Source: Chrysemys picta bellii (lineage: Eukaryota; Chordata; Testudines; Emydidae). From it: a stretch of 64,000 nt of DNA. The DNA is taken from positions 63,285,287-63,349,286 of the forward strand of contig NC_088792.1 of assembly GCF_011386835.1 (NCBI RefSeq), given 5' to 3'. Made by a program: the position numbers and the translations under genes. Below, in pieces: positions 1 through 12,089 of this stretch. The notes beneath the pieces were generated by a model. That model worked only from the letters and a program-made list of their open reading frames with translations, ran no database searches and was not told where the DNA came from. Every line of letters starts with the position of its first letter. Positions within the stretch are counted from its first letter, which is position 1.

Positions 1-930
1 CTTTCTGCAGTCACAGAATTAGCCACAGAATAACCTGAATTTCTGTTTCTTTTAACTAAGCAAATTCCTCACCTCTCCCCAAACAAAACAGGATATCAAT
101 CTTTCAGAATTTCTGTCCTACCTTTTGCAATGCTCCTGATTCACATATTTTACTTTTGGTTCTCTTGCAAGTGTACAGTAAGATAACTTGCTCTGAACAG
201 AAATTAGTCTGCCAACTTCATTTTCTTATTGCAGATTGTGAGGAATGGTGTCAGGGCAGGAAAGAGGGACGTTTTGGTAATCTACAATATTGACCAATAT
301 GTTCCCATTACTTCCTGCTTCCCATTACTATGATGTCTTAAATTTTAGTTTCAGAAAACCAACTAAAAAATTGGCTCCATATGATGTTGTATTTTAACAT
401 TTCTTTTATCAGTGATATAATACTGTTTCTGGCTAATGGGCTGCCAGATCTTCCCAAGTCTCTGCTCTCAGATACACCTGCCACCATAAAGGTACTTGCT
501 GTGCACATGTGGGGCATCCTCTGTTAAATACCACCTGCTGTGTAGTGAAGATCTCAATCTGACTTGAACTGTGTCTTATCTCAAAGTGACTTGCAAGGGA
601 AAAACAAATAGGGACTGTTTTTTTCTTTATGTTTCTTCATGATGTATAAGTATTTTTAAAAGAAATTTGGGGTTTTAATTTTGGGGGATTTTTACATTGG
701 AATTTCAGGTCTTGTCTTCCCAAGGAAACCCCACGATGACTAGAGATTAGAGAACTGGTTAGATGATAATGTATGAGAGTAAAGAGTGAAAGTTGAGCAA
801 CTCAGAAGATTTTAGTTAGGCTGGTTAAAACTTTATAGGTTTTTTTATTAAACATCATTTAACTTCCATGACCATTTTTTAGAAGGATGACTTTGTTAAA
901 TGAGTCAACACCCCAATTAAGCCCTGCAGT
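1..930. other. AT-rich non-coding stretch
   Basis: No open frame with family resemblance, no terminal repeats and no RNA gene signal could be seen. It reads as unique or very old decayed DNA. Confidence 0.5.
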
Positions 931-1119
931 CATAGAATCAAAGAATATCAGAGTTGGAAGGGACCTCAGGAGGTCATCTACTCCAACCCCCTGCTCAAAG
1001 GGGGACCAATCCCCAGACAGATCTTTAACCCCAGTTCCCTAAATGGCCCCCTCAAGGACTGAGCTCACAACCCTGGGTTTAGCAGGCCAATGCTCAAACC
1101 ACTGAGCTATCCCTCCCCC
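931..1119 (-). mobile_element. tRNA-derived SINE, turtle CryI/PolIII type
   Basis: Read on the minus strand, the element opens with a tRNA-like head. A GGGAGGGATAGCTCAGTGG stretch fits an A box, and GGTTGTGAGCTCA lies at the B-box position. A middle part (CTTGAGGGGGCCATTTAGGG) follows. The element ends in the CR1-like tail seen in the LINEs of this window (GACCTCCTGAGGTCCCTTCC and a trace of ATTCTATGA). CryI-type SINEs are known from hidden-necked turtles and share their 3' end with CR1, whose reverse transcriptase is thought to mobilise them. No clear target-site duplication was found. This is the strongest lineage marker in the window, together with the copy near 48.3 kb. Confidence 0.82.
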
Positions 1120-1639
1120 TGTGTCCACATGCTCAGAGCCACTACAGTGGCTCTATACCACAGAAGGATCCCTCTGCACTGGAGACATCCTCCTGTGACC
1201 AGCTAAACTAGCCTTAGAGCAGCACAAAGCTGTCCTGATTCAGGAATGAATCTGCATCTGTAATTTCAGTAAATACATTTCCTTCATTTGTTTTTAATTT
1301 AGTGGTAAGAGCAACCTTTGAGGTAATGTACGTTTGGTGTACAATTTTTACATTTTCGATTATAAAATACCTCAATGAAGCCACACTTTTAAAACACTTC
1401 CAGGGCTAAACTAAATAATAACATAGAAAATAAAATATCTCACCCTTACACAGTTTTCTTTAAAAGGATCAAAGCTTTCTTTAAAAGGATCAAAGCCCGC
1501 TGCAGAAGGACACTAATCCTCTTATTCTATCTAGGAGTTGACTTCCAAATATTAAAGGACGTCTTTTTGCCTCTAAAGGACTCCATTGTTCTCTGAGGGA
1601 AAAGTGAACAGAGAACTTTTATTTTCCCTTTCCCACAAT
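1120..1639. other. AT-rich non-coding stretch
   Basis: No element or gene recognised. Near 1462-1497 a stretch of about 20 bases containing TTTAAAAGGATCAAAGC is repeated twice in tandem, which looks like a chance small duplication. Confidence 0.45.
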
Positions 1640-2046
1640 ACAAAAACCAGGGATCACCCAATTAAATTAATAGGCAGCAGGTTTAATACAAATAAGAGGA
1701 AGTACTTTTTTAAACAATGCAAAATTAAGCTGTGGAACTCATTGCTATGGGATATTGCAATGGCCAAAAGTATAAATGGGGTCAAAAAAGAAGTATATAC
1801 GTTAATGGAGGCTAGGTCCATAAATGGCTATTATTAAAGATGGTCAGGAATGCCACGCCATGCTTGGGGCAATCCTAAACTCTGACTGCCAGATGCCAGG
1901 AGAAGAAGGCAGAGGTGGATCACTCCAATCACTCTGTTCTGTGCATTCCCCCTGACACTCTGGTATTGGCTACTGTCAGAAGACAGGATCCTGAGCTAGA
2001 CAGACAATTGGTCTGACCCAGTATGGCCGGTCTCATGTTCTTAATA
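1640..2046 (+). mobile_element. CR1/L3-clade LINE 3' end fragment
   Basis: The first half still reads as the C-terminal tail of a CR1-clade ORF2, with residues resembling the conserved 'W N S L' and 'NG Y' tail. The second half is a 3' UTR ending in ATTGGTCTGACCCAGTATGGCC. The reverse complement of that UTR ending recurs near 30083-30277, so this is one interspersed family. The element is 5'-truncated, as is usual for LINEs, and non-functional. The exact subfamily is not certain. Confidence 0.65.
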
Positions 2047-2095
2047 CCCAGAATTCTTGGCTTTCAGTGAAGGCGATTAAACTGGAAGTCTGGGG

Positions 2096-2219
2096 TAGGG
2101 TGACCAGACAGCAAATGTGAAAAATCGGGACAGGGGGTGGGAGGTAATAGGAGCCTATGTAAGAAAAAGACCCAAAAATCAGGACTGTCCTTATAAAATC
2201 GGGACATCTGGTCACCCTA
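2096..2219. mobile_element. hAT-type MITE, 124 bp
   Basis: The element starts TAGGGTGACCAGA and ends TCTGGTCACCCTA, a 13-bp terminal inverted repeat. It is flanked by an exact 8-bp duplication GTCTGGGG (2088-2095 and 2220-2227). An 8-bp duplication with this type of end is diagnostic of hAT transposition. It carries no coding capacity and must have been moved by a transposase supplied in trans. Confidence 0.88.
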
Positions 2220-2227
2220 GTCTGGGG

Positions 2228-3734
2228 GCAGGTTATCAAACACTGTTCCTCTCAGACATCATTCTTAAACTTCTGCTTCCTTTCACAATTCATTTCTAGC
2301 AATGGCCAAAGGCCTAATGAGAAACGAAACTAGTTAATGGTACACGACTCTCTACAGTCTTGTACTGACCATACTAAGGGAGAGTCATTCTGCTGACTCA
2401 CCTCCTAATAACACATTGTCCGGTATGATAATCGCTCTCCCTCACTCATTTTACTTTTCATTTCCTTTCATTTGGCAGACGTATGTGTATGTGTGGGATT
2501 TTACGTGACTGGCTGCGAACTATGCAATAGAAGTTATTTCCAACTTGTACTTTCAGTTTCCAACGGCTAAACCAACATTGTTTGGAGCTTGATACTATGC
2601 TGCTGATTTACTGGAACAGGATTTAATCAGGACTTCAAGGGAGGACATTTTAAAAAAGAACAAATTAAAGACACTGTATGTTCCATATTCTGATGAGTCA
2701 ATGCAACAAAGTTTACACTAATGTGAAAGGATAGGTAACAAAAATGCCTCAATTTACAATCTGAAAAGCTTCAGTGCTGTCACTCCTATCCCCCATCCCT
2801 CCCTCCCCCCCAGGAAACCAGCTACAAGTAGGAAGCAACTGCCTACTGTGTGTCAATGTCTGTAACTCAGCTACATTTCTCTAGTCTAGTCAATGGACAT
2901 TTGTGCTTTCTTTGCCAAAACACTGGGAATATGACAATGTGAGTTTCACCCAGAACACTTCCCAGAAGCATTCATGCTGATTAAATGACCAGGTTGTAAA
3001 AACATACATTAACCCACACATATTGGAGTTTTAGTATTATCTGGAGTTACTAAGCAGAAAGCATGACTTACTCTAAAAAGGATTGGACCAACAATTTAGA
3101 ATATATTCCCCAAATGTCTTTTTAAGAGGCTTTTAAACAAACCCTAATAAGCACAGACAGACCTTTTTCAGATCAAAGGTTGAAAAGTGCCCTTATGAAA
3201 CAATACATACATAAATTATCCCTCCTCTCTTCTATATTCACAATATGTTGTATTCCTCGTGATCATGGGTATTGTATTCTAGTGTAATCAATAGATTTTT
3301 GTAGATGTTTCAATATAAGAGAACATGAAGGTTCTACAAAACATTGAATTAAATGCTTTTTTTGTAGAGTATGAATGTACAGGTAATAATTTGGATGAAG
3401 AAGATTAATAAGTGGCAGGTGTATGCAGCTTATTCACCAAAGCTAAAAGAGTACAAAGGAATTCTGAAGAATGTTTATACTTTTGGAAGACTTTTCTAAA
3501 TAAATACAACTCATGCAATTAAAAGAATAACAAAAATATTACATAAGGTACAAATCTCAGATTAGAAATGCCAAAGAGTAAATGAAAATGTTTTGAAATT
3601 CTTAACTAAACATGAGCCCCTTATGTAGAGTAAACCCATTTTACTTAAAAAGCATAAATAAAATTAGCTATTTTGTGGCTTTCGATAGAAATCATCAACA
3701 GATTACCCAATTGCTTCTTATATATGTTATCATA
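2228..3734. other. AT-rich non-coding stretch
   Basis: No convincing reading frame or repeat boundary. Short poly-C and poly-A runs occur. Nothing further can be supported. Confidence 0.45.
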
Positions 3735-4313
3735 AGGACCAAGGGATTTGGAACCCAGAGCTACAGAGCCTGGGACAGGGGACAGTGCCACCGGAAGGCC
3801 ATACAGAGAGGGACAGCTAGGGAGCACTTTGTAGAGGAGGCGCCATAGGAAGTACTGCCCAAAAGACGCAGAGTGACAATACCCTGCAGCCGCTGACTGG
3901 CTAAGAGCCCTATTTAACCCAATTGGTTGCCCCAGGAAGTTGTCTGGGCAACCACACAGACTTTGGCCTGCTGCAATGCCAGGCTTCGATTGATCTCCTG
4001 ATCTCCATTCTCCAACCCCAGATAGACTCTGACCCTGATTCTTGCCTCTTGATTCTTAACTGGTACTGCCTCTGATCTCTGGCTTCTGACTCCCGCCTGA
4101 CTCTGATCCTGCTTCTTGCCTCCTAATTCCAGCCTGGTACTACCGCTGATCTCTGGTCTCCAATCCTGGCCTGACTCTGACCCCAACGCTTATTTACAGG
4201 ACCTGGCTCTCGCGATTCCTCCATCTCCTGCACGGTGACTACCATCCATGGTGGGCAGACTTCAGCCCAGCTGTGACCACTAGACCAGACCATCTATGCC
4301 CCAGTCCCTTACA
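3735..4313 (-). repeat. LTR-like block, probable solo LTR
   Basis: On the minus strand the block would begin TGTAAGGGACTGGGG (plus-strand end CCTTACA at 4307-4313). It contains a TTAAATA TATA-like motif and internal short tandem units, which is typical of LTR-retroelement ends. I could not find a matching TG/CA partner with a target-site duplication at the other side, so the left boundary is a guess. Alternatives are a promoter-like fragment or another unclassified repeat. Confidence 0.35.
4025..4185. repeat. Two tandem copies of a 74-bp unit plus partial third
   Basis: GACTCTGA(C/T)CCTG begins at 4025, 4099 and 4173, an exact 74-base spacing. The units share 'CTTGCCTC' and 'CTGGTACT' segments and differ by scattered substitutions. 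This is a short minisatellite inside the LTR-like block. Confidence 0.75.
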
Positions 4314-6684
4314 AATAGGTAAGTAAAGCTTCTCTTGGCATGAATACAATGCTTTACAGTTACAAAAGTAGTACGGTCCAAGTTGCTATCTTTTCACACC
4401 CTGGTCAACTATGTCAGTTTGAAAAGCAAGCCATTCCTAAGAACCAGAAACACTTTTGAATGTTTGAGAAGCAAATGTTTGTGGAATAGATTTTCTCCAG
4501 AGCATCTCTGCACTGCCAAAAAAAAGAAAAGAAAAAAAAAAAAACCTTTGTGGAATCCAAATAAACTCATTTCGGGAAATGATGTATTCACATGATCATG
4601 TAGATCTTTTTACAATTCTAGTAACAGGACCAAATTCATTCCTGGTGTATCTTCACTAACTCACAATGGCTATAAGTTAACATTGGCTATTGGTCTGTCT
4701 GCAGTCCCCCATCCTAACTAAGGTAGTCTCATTAACTGGATAGTGTTGGTTTTACTGATTACGTTTGCTTGTTCACTGCACAGAGAACAGTCTGTTAGAC
4801 TTGTGTTTTTGTCATTCTTCTTTCTGTCCTGACAGTCTACCACATCAAATGTCATTGTCAGCGACTTCTACGACCCTTTAATTTCCTTGCTACACCTTAA
4901 CTAAGTACAAGAGGCAATACAAAACACTGGTAGTCCTCAAAATTTATTGTGAGGTCCAATAAATATCATGGAACTGATTCTCCATTGTGCTGCTTAGCAT
5001 GTGATTATTTGCACCAGTGAAAAGCGGGTATATAGTCCTACCATTCTGATTTACTAGCATTGTACACTCCCTTTCACTCACTTTGAACTGGCATCAATCT
5101 TTTTTTTACAAACAATGCAGAGCAACAGAGAATCAGTCCCTAGCTCTTAATAGGGAGGGATCACATCTTTGTGTGTTTGTATAACACAATAAGGCCCTCA
5201 TCCTGACTGGGACTTTTAAGTGGAATTGTAATATTAATGTGTTTAAATAAACAGAGATGTGTGGTGAATGTACACAGCATCAATTAGAAGTAATTTACAT
5301 TAATCCAGTGACCCCAAAACTCTGCAGAGAAGATACAGAGGGATCTCCCAATGCAGGCTTTAGGCTGAACAGTGGGCATAGAGGGTTCACTTATAGCCTC
5401 ATAGCCTACCTGCAAATTGGGGGTTGAATTCATTGCATTCTACCACTTTGTGAAGCGAAATTAGCAGGATAAATTCCTCCCTACAGCAACCTACATTACA
5501 TTGGTTTTAGACTGATACTCTTTTCCCTTTTGTAAAAATGCTTCATTCCATTGCTATTATTTCTTCTATATCAGGTCCAAGAACAATTCTTGTTCACTTT
5601 CACTTCTTACGGCAAATCTGCTAATCATACCACATAGTAATCAACACAATGATTTGTACCAGAGAGTTTTTTGTGTGTACGTGTGTCCACCACGCCTCTT
5701 TATGATTAACATTTTGCTTTTCAAGAGAGATTCATGAGTCAGGCTGGCAAGCAGAGAGTACGTGCAGAACTTTTACAGTGTACATTGGGCTATTCCTGGG
5801 AAATGGCTCACTTCTGACTTCAGAGGCTGAAACAGCCAAAACTGTACAGATCAGAACAGACCCTTGCACATGAATCCTGAAACAGCAAAAGGTAGCTGAA
5901 TATACTTCTAAATTATGTCACTGTTACAGAAGTGTTCAATGGTAGTAAAAAGCAAGAAATACACAGTAGGACAAGTTGTATTATTCAACCAGCTTAGAAG
6001 CCAAATACTTGATGAGACAGCCAAAAGAGTATACAAAATCATCTCTGCACCACTACCAGGAAACCCAATTAAACCAGAAAGGTGGGTGGCAGTAGCTGGT
6101 ACCCATTTAAGCCCTCGATAATCAAAAAGAGTCCCAGATTGCTACGGATTGATTGTGGAACCCAACAAACAGTACAACAAGGTCAATGTCAAAAGGGGTC
6201 AAGTTTATCACAGTTCAGTAGAACACCAGTTAGTACATTTGCTCCGTCCTCCACGGTCTCAGTAATTGTGTCTTTTACTCTTCACACAAAACTAATATCA
6301 AGGAGTCACATGGACAGAGAGGAGTCCCAATAATTCTGTCACTAACTATATGCAACATGTAAGGACTAACTACATACCGACACTGCTGCTCTGGCAGGGT
6401 GCTGGTAGCTTTAAAATAAGATGGTGAGGGCCACTAGAGGGCTCAATCTATTAAAAGGGATATAACTTAGAGAATTTTTTCACTTCAAGGTCCCAGAAGC
6501 AAAGACAAGGTTTTCATCTCGAGGCCAAAAGACCAAAAACATCAAGATGCTTGATCACGGCCTTGGATAGACCAAGAGACTACTTACACTTGCCCAATTC
6601 CTAGACAGTACATAATATTCTCCTGCTGTTTGTTCTCCAAAGTGAACCACTAGTTTTAATAATTGCTAAACTGATCCAAAATAC
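4314..6684. other. Non-coding stretch without recognised genes
   Basis: AT-rich DNA with a purine-rich poly-A run near 4519-4543 and short low-complexity tracts. Open frames here are short and have no recognisable motifs. Confidence 0.45.
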
Positions 6685-8700
6685 CATAGTATAACTTGAT
6701 CAACCATCCCGATGTGCAGAAAGAATAGCAAATATGGCAGGTGACCAGCTTGGCTTAAAAGTGAAATTTTCGGTGAGTTTAAACACAAAAAGGAAGCTTA
6801 CAAGAAGTGGAAACTTGGAGAGATGACTAGAGAGGAGTATAAAAATATTGCTTGAGCATGCAGAGGTGTAATCAGGAAGGCCAAAACACAACTGGAGTTG
6901 CAGATAACAAGGGATGTGAAGGGTAACAAGAAGGGTTTCTACAGGTATGTTAACAACAAGAAAAAGGTCAGGGAAAGTGTGGGATCCTTAATGAATGGGG
7001 GCGGCAACCTAGTGACAGATGATGTGGGAAAAGCTGAAGTACTCAATGCTTTTTTTGCCTTGGTCTTCACAGACAGGGTCAGCTCCCACACTGCTGTCCT
7101 GGGCAACGCAGTATGGGGAGAAGGTGAGCAGCCCTCAGTGGTAAAAGAACAGGTTAAGGACTATTTAGAAAATCTGGACATGCACAAGTCCATGGGTCCA
7201 GATCTAATGTGTCCAAGGGTGCTGACAGAATTGGCTGATGTGATTGCAGAGCCATTGGCCATTATCTTTGAAAATGCATGGTGATCAGGGGAGGTCCCGG
7301 ACGATTGGAAAAAGGCAAATATAGTGCTCATCTTTTAAAAAGGGAAAAAGGAGAACCTGGGGAACTACAGACCGGTCAGCCTCACCTCAGTCCCTGGAAA
7401 AATCATGGAGCAGGTCCTCAAGGAAATCATTTTGAAGCACTTGGAGGAGACGAAGGTGATAAGGAACAGTCAACATTGATTCACCAAGGGTAAGTCATGC
7501 CTGACCAACCTGATTGTCTACTATGATGAGATAACTGGCTCTGTGGATATGGGGAAAGCAGTGGACATGATATATCTTGACTTTAGCAAAGCTTTTGGTA
7601 CGGTCTCCCACAGTATTCTTGCCAGCAAGTTAAAAAAGTATGGATTGGATCAATGGATTATAAGGTGAATAGAAAGCTGGCTAGATTGTCGGGCTCAACG
7701 GGTAGTGATCAACGGCTTGATGTACAGCTGGTATTGGTCCTGGGGCTGGTTTTGTTCAATATCTTCATTAATGATCTGGATGATGGGATGGATTGCACCT
7801 TCTGCAAGTTCGCAGATGACACTAAGCTGGGGAGAGAGGTAGATCTGCTGGAGGGTAGGAATAGGGTCCAGAGTGACCTAGACAAATTGGAGGATTGGGC
7901 CAAAAGAAATTGGATGAGATTCAACAAAGAAAAGTGCAGAGTCCTGCACTTAGGATGGAAGAATCCCATGCACCACTACAGGGTGGGGACCAACTGGCTA
8001 AGCAGCAGTTCTGCAGAAAAGGACCTGGGGATTACAGTGGATGAGAAGCTGGATATGAGTCATCAGTGTGCCCTTGTTGCCAAGAAGGCTAACGGCATAT
8101 TGGGCTGCATTAGTAGGAGCATTGCCAGCACATTGAGGGAAGTGATTATTCCCCTCTATTCGGCACTGGTGAGGCCACATCTGAAGTACTGCGTCCAGTT
8201 TTGGGCCCCCCACTACAGAAAGGATGTGGACAAATTGGAGAGAGTCCAGCAGAGGGAAACGAAAATGATAAGGGGGCTAGGGCATATGACTTACGAGGAG
8301 AGGCTGAGGGAACTGGGGTTATTTAGTCTGCAGAAGAGAAGAGTTAGGGAGGATTTGATAGCAACCTTCAACTACCTGAAGGAGGGTTCCAAAGAGGATG
8401 GAGCTCGGCTGTTCTCAGTGGTGGCAGATGACAGAATAAGGAGCAATGGTCTCAAGTTGTAGTGGGGGAGGTCAAAGTTGGATATTAGGAAACACTATTT
8501 CACTAGGAGGGTGGTGAAGCACTGGAATGGGTTACCTAGGGAGGTAGTGGAATCTCCATCCTTAGAGGTTTTTAAGGCCCGGCTTGACAAAGCCCTGGCT
8601 GGGATGATTTAGTTGGGGTTGGTCCTGCTTTGAGCAGGGGGTTGGACAAGATGACCTCCTGAGGTCCCTTCCAACCCTAATCTTCTATGATTCTATGATT
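6685..8700 (+). mobile_element. CR1 LINE, 5'-truncated
   Basis: The fragment begins inside ORF2, in the linker between endonuclease and reverse transcriptase, and runs to a typical CR1 3' end with CCTGAGGTCCCTTCC and two ATTCTATG units near 8682-8700. It is about 2.0 kb of an element that is normally about 4 kb or more. 5' truncation is the usual outcome of target-primed reverse transcription. It aligns block for block with the more complete minus-strand copy at 30381-34336. Confidence 0.92.
6785..8640 (+). pseudogene. CR1 ORF2 (reverse transcriptase) pseudogene
   Basis: This encodes the reverse transcriptase that copies CR1 RNA at the chromosomal target. Open blocks lie at 6898-7284 and 7653-8462, separated by stops and frame changes. 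A stop after 'KNIA' near 6854 and another after 'FENAW' near 7284 break the frame. The catalytic FADD motif is preserved near 7810, followed by CR1-typical '[15 protein letters not shown]' and 'HLKYCVQFW' blocks. A stop at about 8460 cuts the C-terminal tail. No endonuclease domain remains. The copy is dead. Confidence 0.9.
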
Positions 8701-8789
8701 GTAACTCTAAATATTACAAGGACGGAATAAGAGAAATGGAAAACATAATAGGAGCCTAAAATACTTACCAGGTGAAAAGGAGGGCAGAA

Positions 8790-10095
8790 CATCCTCAAAC
8801 TGTCAGCAGTACCACGCCCACACTGGGAAGGGGCCCATTATGGACCCATCTAACCCATCCACTCAGCCGGGTCTGGCTCCTCGCCTGGGGCAGTCCAGCG
8901 TCCAGGCCTTGCTATGTGAATGGCTTCCAGCCAGCAAGTCCCACTCGCTTGTAGGAGTCTTGCCACCCAGCAGCCAGGTTCTGCCATGCGGGATGGGCAG
9001 GGCTGCTGGCTGCAGGGCCAATGGGTGCAGTCCAGCCGGGCAGGGTCTCGAAGGTTGCGTCCCAGGGCTGTGCCACACTCCCCAGTGTGGCTCCGGCTCC
9101 AACAGGTCTCTGCTGCCCGCCACCTACGGGGCCCTACCCACCTCCCCAGGGCCAAGCCACCCGGGATGGGTGCAGAGGCCAGAACGGACTTGGCCAGTGC
9201 GGGGTGAGTAGTGCAGTTGGCTCAGCTGTCCCGTCCCCGCCCCTAGGAAAGTGGGTCCCGAGGGATCCGGGCCTGGGCAGGCACTGATCCTGCTCTGCCT
9301 GGCTGATTGTGCCACTCCCGAGGGGCCGGAGTGATCCCTGACTGGGACTGGCCCCGGCCCCGCTGCTGGCTCAGCCCACCGGACATGGTCACCTCCCACC
9401 AGGGCAGGTGAGCATAGGCAGGGTGTGGGGCAGTGGGTGTCTGGAGGGGCCTGTGGGGGGGGGTATGGGCAGTCAGGGGGCAGAGGGAACTCAGCAATGG
9501 GGGAGGTTTGTGTGTTTTAGGGTGTTGGACATAAGGGAGTCTGTGGGAGGCACTGAACAATGGGGGGTGGGGGAGGTTTGTATGTGTTGGGGCACTGGGC
9601 AGTGGAGGGGGGTCTGTGTGGGGTGCTATGCAGTTGTGGTAGTGGAGCTATGAGGAGTGCTGGGCAGTGGGGGGGTCTGTGGGTGGGGGGGCACTAGGCA
9701 TAGCAGGTCTGGGGGGTGCTGGGCATAGGAGTCTGTGGGAGGGTCTCTGAGTGGGGGGGCACTTGGCATAGGAGGTCAGGGGGATGCTGGGGGGGGGGTG
9801 GCTCACAGTGCAGGCCCACCAAGGGGAAGGGGCGCACTGGCAGCACAAGGCCAGACAGGCCAGTGTGCATCTGGCCGCTGCTGCTTTGTTGCTCCCATGC
9901 TGGACTGGATGGCACGGGGCTGCCCCCACCGCAAGATGCCCAATTGCCACTGGCCAGCCCCTCACTCCAGGGACTGGCCTCTCGCTCCACGGACTCACCC
10001 CTCCAACCTCCCCTGGCCATAACCTGTTGCCCCCATGTGGGCCCACAAATATATTTGGCACCGGGCCCACAAAACCCAGATGCAAGAACTGCCTC
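8790..10095 (-). repeat. GC-rich non-autonomous repeat related to the 51.7 kb hAT
   Basis: Very GC-rich with many long overlapping open frames on both strands, which is expected from composition alone and not evidence of genes. Read on the minus strand, its right part (TTTTGTGGGCCC near 10078) and the series of '...GCCCAGCACCCC...ACAGACCCCCC...' units match the left part of the hAT at 51733-53966. I could not find its terminal repeats or a target-site duplication. Confidence 0.45.
9400..9800. repeat. Degenerate G-rich tandem array
   Basis: Irregular repeats of about 25-60 bases built on GGGCAGTGGGGGGGTCTGTGGG and GGGGCACTGGGCAT. The unit length drifts. The same units in the opposite orientation occur at 51950-52140. 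Runs of G on one strand make it a plausible G-quadruplex-forming tract. Confidence 0.6.
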
Positions 10096-10119
10096 TCCCA
10101 GATTTAAAGGACTGGCTGA

Positions 10120-10661
10120 CAGTGTTCCCTCTAATTTATGTCCATGTGCAGAATGAAGGTGATGTGTGGTGGGGGTAGGGCTGAGGGGTTCGGAGTGTGG
10201 GGGAGGCTCAAGGCTGGGGCAGAGGATTGGGTGCAGTGGGTGAAGGCTCTGGGGTGGGGCCAGGGAAGAGGGGTTCGAGGTGCAGGAGGGGACTCAGGGC
10301 TGAGGCAGAAGGTTAGGGTGTGGGGGGTGCGGGCTCTGGGGTGGGGCCGGGGATGAGGGGTTTGGAGTGCAGGCTGCCCCGGGGCTGCAGCGGGGAGAGA
10401 GAGGACTCCCCCCAGCCATCTCTCACCGCAGCAGCTCGGGGCCGGGTAAGAGGCGCCTCTCCTCAGCCACAGCAGCTCTGGTGGGGCTGGGCCGGGGGAG
10501 GGGTTCTTCTCCCCGGCAGTTCTGGCGGGCCTGGGCTGGGCTGGGAGAGGGGCTCCTTTCCCCCACAGCTTCAGCGGGGTGGGGCTGGACCAGGGATGGG
10601 GCTTCTTTCCCCACCTGTGCAGCCCTTGATAGCCTGGCCACGCAGCTTACAGGGAACTTAG
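10120..10661. mobile_element. hAT-like MITE, GC-rich, 542 bp
   Basis: The left end is CAGTGTTCCCTCTAA and the right end, reverse-complemented, is CTAAGTTCCCTGTAA, an imperfect inverted repeat. Flanking 8-mers CTGGCTGA (10112-10119) and CTGGCTGC (10662-10669) match at 7 of 8, consistent with an old hAT target duplication. The interior is GC-rich with 'GGCTCTGGGGTGGGGCC' repeated. No transposase is present. Confidence 0.65.
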
Positions 10662-10669
10662 CTGGCTGC

Positions 10670-11498
10670 CAAAACTGCATGCTGGGAAGCATCTATAAAA
10701 GGCTGAATCCACACTGAAAGTTCACTGGTAATCAGGCAATAATTAGAGGAAGTAGTTTCTGAGAGCTGAATTTGTGTAGAAGACATTGAAATTTTCAAAG
10801 CTAGACTTAAGTACATTATGGTTATTTTCTTTAATACTACGAATCTGATATAAAATCTATGTGCTTTTTGGATAGTAAACACTTCTATTGCTTCAAATTT
10901 GCCAACACTGCATTGCATGCACAGAAGAGTGATGTACAGTGAAATTACAAATTAGAACCGAATTATACACACAAGTCAGAAGAACTAATTCCAGTACAGA
11001 TGAAGACCCATATAGTACTGCCTCCTTTCACCACTGAAAAGCTAACATAACAATCAACTAAGGGTATGTGCTTCTCTGGCTTATAATCTTTCATAGCTTT
11101 CCTTCTCAAAGGCTTTCCAAAGGAATAACACTGCACCATTTACTCTGCTGCTATCACAGCAGGAAAGATCATCACTTCTATGGCATCATGTCAGACAGGG
11201 CATTCCTGGTTGGGTGAGAAACCCCAGGAAAGATGACTGTGTGCCCAGGATGAAAAGTATGGAAAAACCTATGTGTTCAAAAAATTCAGAGGTACCCAAA
11301 GCAATCCTTGAGACTGTGATCGTATACATACAGTACAAAGGAAAGCTGAAATGGGCTAAAAAATAGTGAGTATTTAGCAGGACAACACCAGGGAAAATTA
11401 TGTGGCAGGGAGGAATCATCTAAAAATCTATGTTGTAAGAAACAGTTAGAAGCTGTTAAGTACTCAAAAAACCGCATGTTCACTAATTGATACATACT
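10670..11498. other. Non-coding stretch
   Basis: AT-rich DNA between the MITE and a CR1 tail. Open frames are short and lack motifs. Confidence 0.45.
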
Positions 11499-11700
11499 CT
11501 GGGGACATGATAACAGTTTTCAAGTACATAAAAGGTTGTTTCAAGGAGGAAGGAGAAAAATTGTTCTTAACTTCTGAGGATAGGACAAGAAGCAATGGGC
11601 TTAAATTGCAGCAAGGGAGGTTTAGGTTGGACATTAGGAAAAACTTCCTAAATGTCAGGGTGGTTAAGCAGTGGAATAAATTGCCTGGGGAAGTTGTGGA
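11499..11700 (+). mobile_element. CR1 tail fragment, left half (interrupted by DIRS)
   Basis: Encodes the last part of a CR1 ORF2 ('[22 protein letters not shown]', cut at about residue 20 of that block) ending with '...KQWNKLPGEVV'. The reading stops abruptly at GTTGTGGA (11700) and resumes at ATCTCCATC (17894). A DIRS element of 6.2 kb sits exactly between the two. Confidence 0.88.
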
Positions 11701-11911
11701 AAAGATGGTTACTCACCTTTGTAACTGTTGTTCTTCGAGATGTGTTGCTCATATCCATTCCAAATAGGTGTGCGTGCACCGCGTGCATGATCGTCGGAAG
11801 ATTTTTACCCTAGCAACTCTCGGTGGGTCGGCTGAGGCGCCCCTTGGAGTGGCGCCCTCATGGTGCCGGATATATGCCCCTGCCGACTCAGCGCCCCCTC
11901 AGTTCTTTCTT
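11701..11911. repeat. DIRS left inverted terminal repeat
   Basis: Matches the reverse complement of 17708-17893 over its length, with shared segments such as ACCCTAGCAACTCTCGGTGGGT. It carries an extra outer 30 or so bases (GATGGTTACTCACCTTTG...) that are absent at the other end. Such unequal ends are normal for DIRS, where the extension is complementary to the internal region. Confidence 0.88.
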
Positions 11912-11939
11912 GCCAGCTACTCCGACAGCGGGGAAGGAG

Positions 11940-12050
11940 GGTGGGTTTGGAATGGATATGAGCAACACATCTCGAAGAACAACAGTTACAAAGATGAGTA
12001 ACCGTCTTTTCTTCTTCAAGTGCTTGGTCATATCGATTCCAATTAGGTGA
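11940..12050. repeat. DIRS internal complementary region
   Basis: Two abutting blocks. The first (about 11950-12003) is the reverse complement of the outer left end (about 11703-11760), sharing GATATGAGCAACACATCTCG and the GAACAACAGTTACAAAG run. The second (about 12010-12046) is the reverse complement of the outer right end, sharing CATATCGATTCCAATTAGGTG. Together they form the joined-ends copy that defines the DIRS replication model. Confidence 0.88.
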
Positions 12051-12089
12051 CTCCCAAGCCTTACCTAGGCGGTGGGGTCGGAGTTGGAT

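Noticed and set aside
931..1119. Possible functional tRNA gene
   Set aside because: Only the head resembles a tRNA. No complete cloverleaf is present and the rest is SINE body and CR1-like tail.
8840..9653. Many overlapping open frames of 80-145 codons on both strands
   Set aside because: GC-rich sequence has few stops. The frames overlap in all phases, are low complexity and show no motif.
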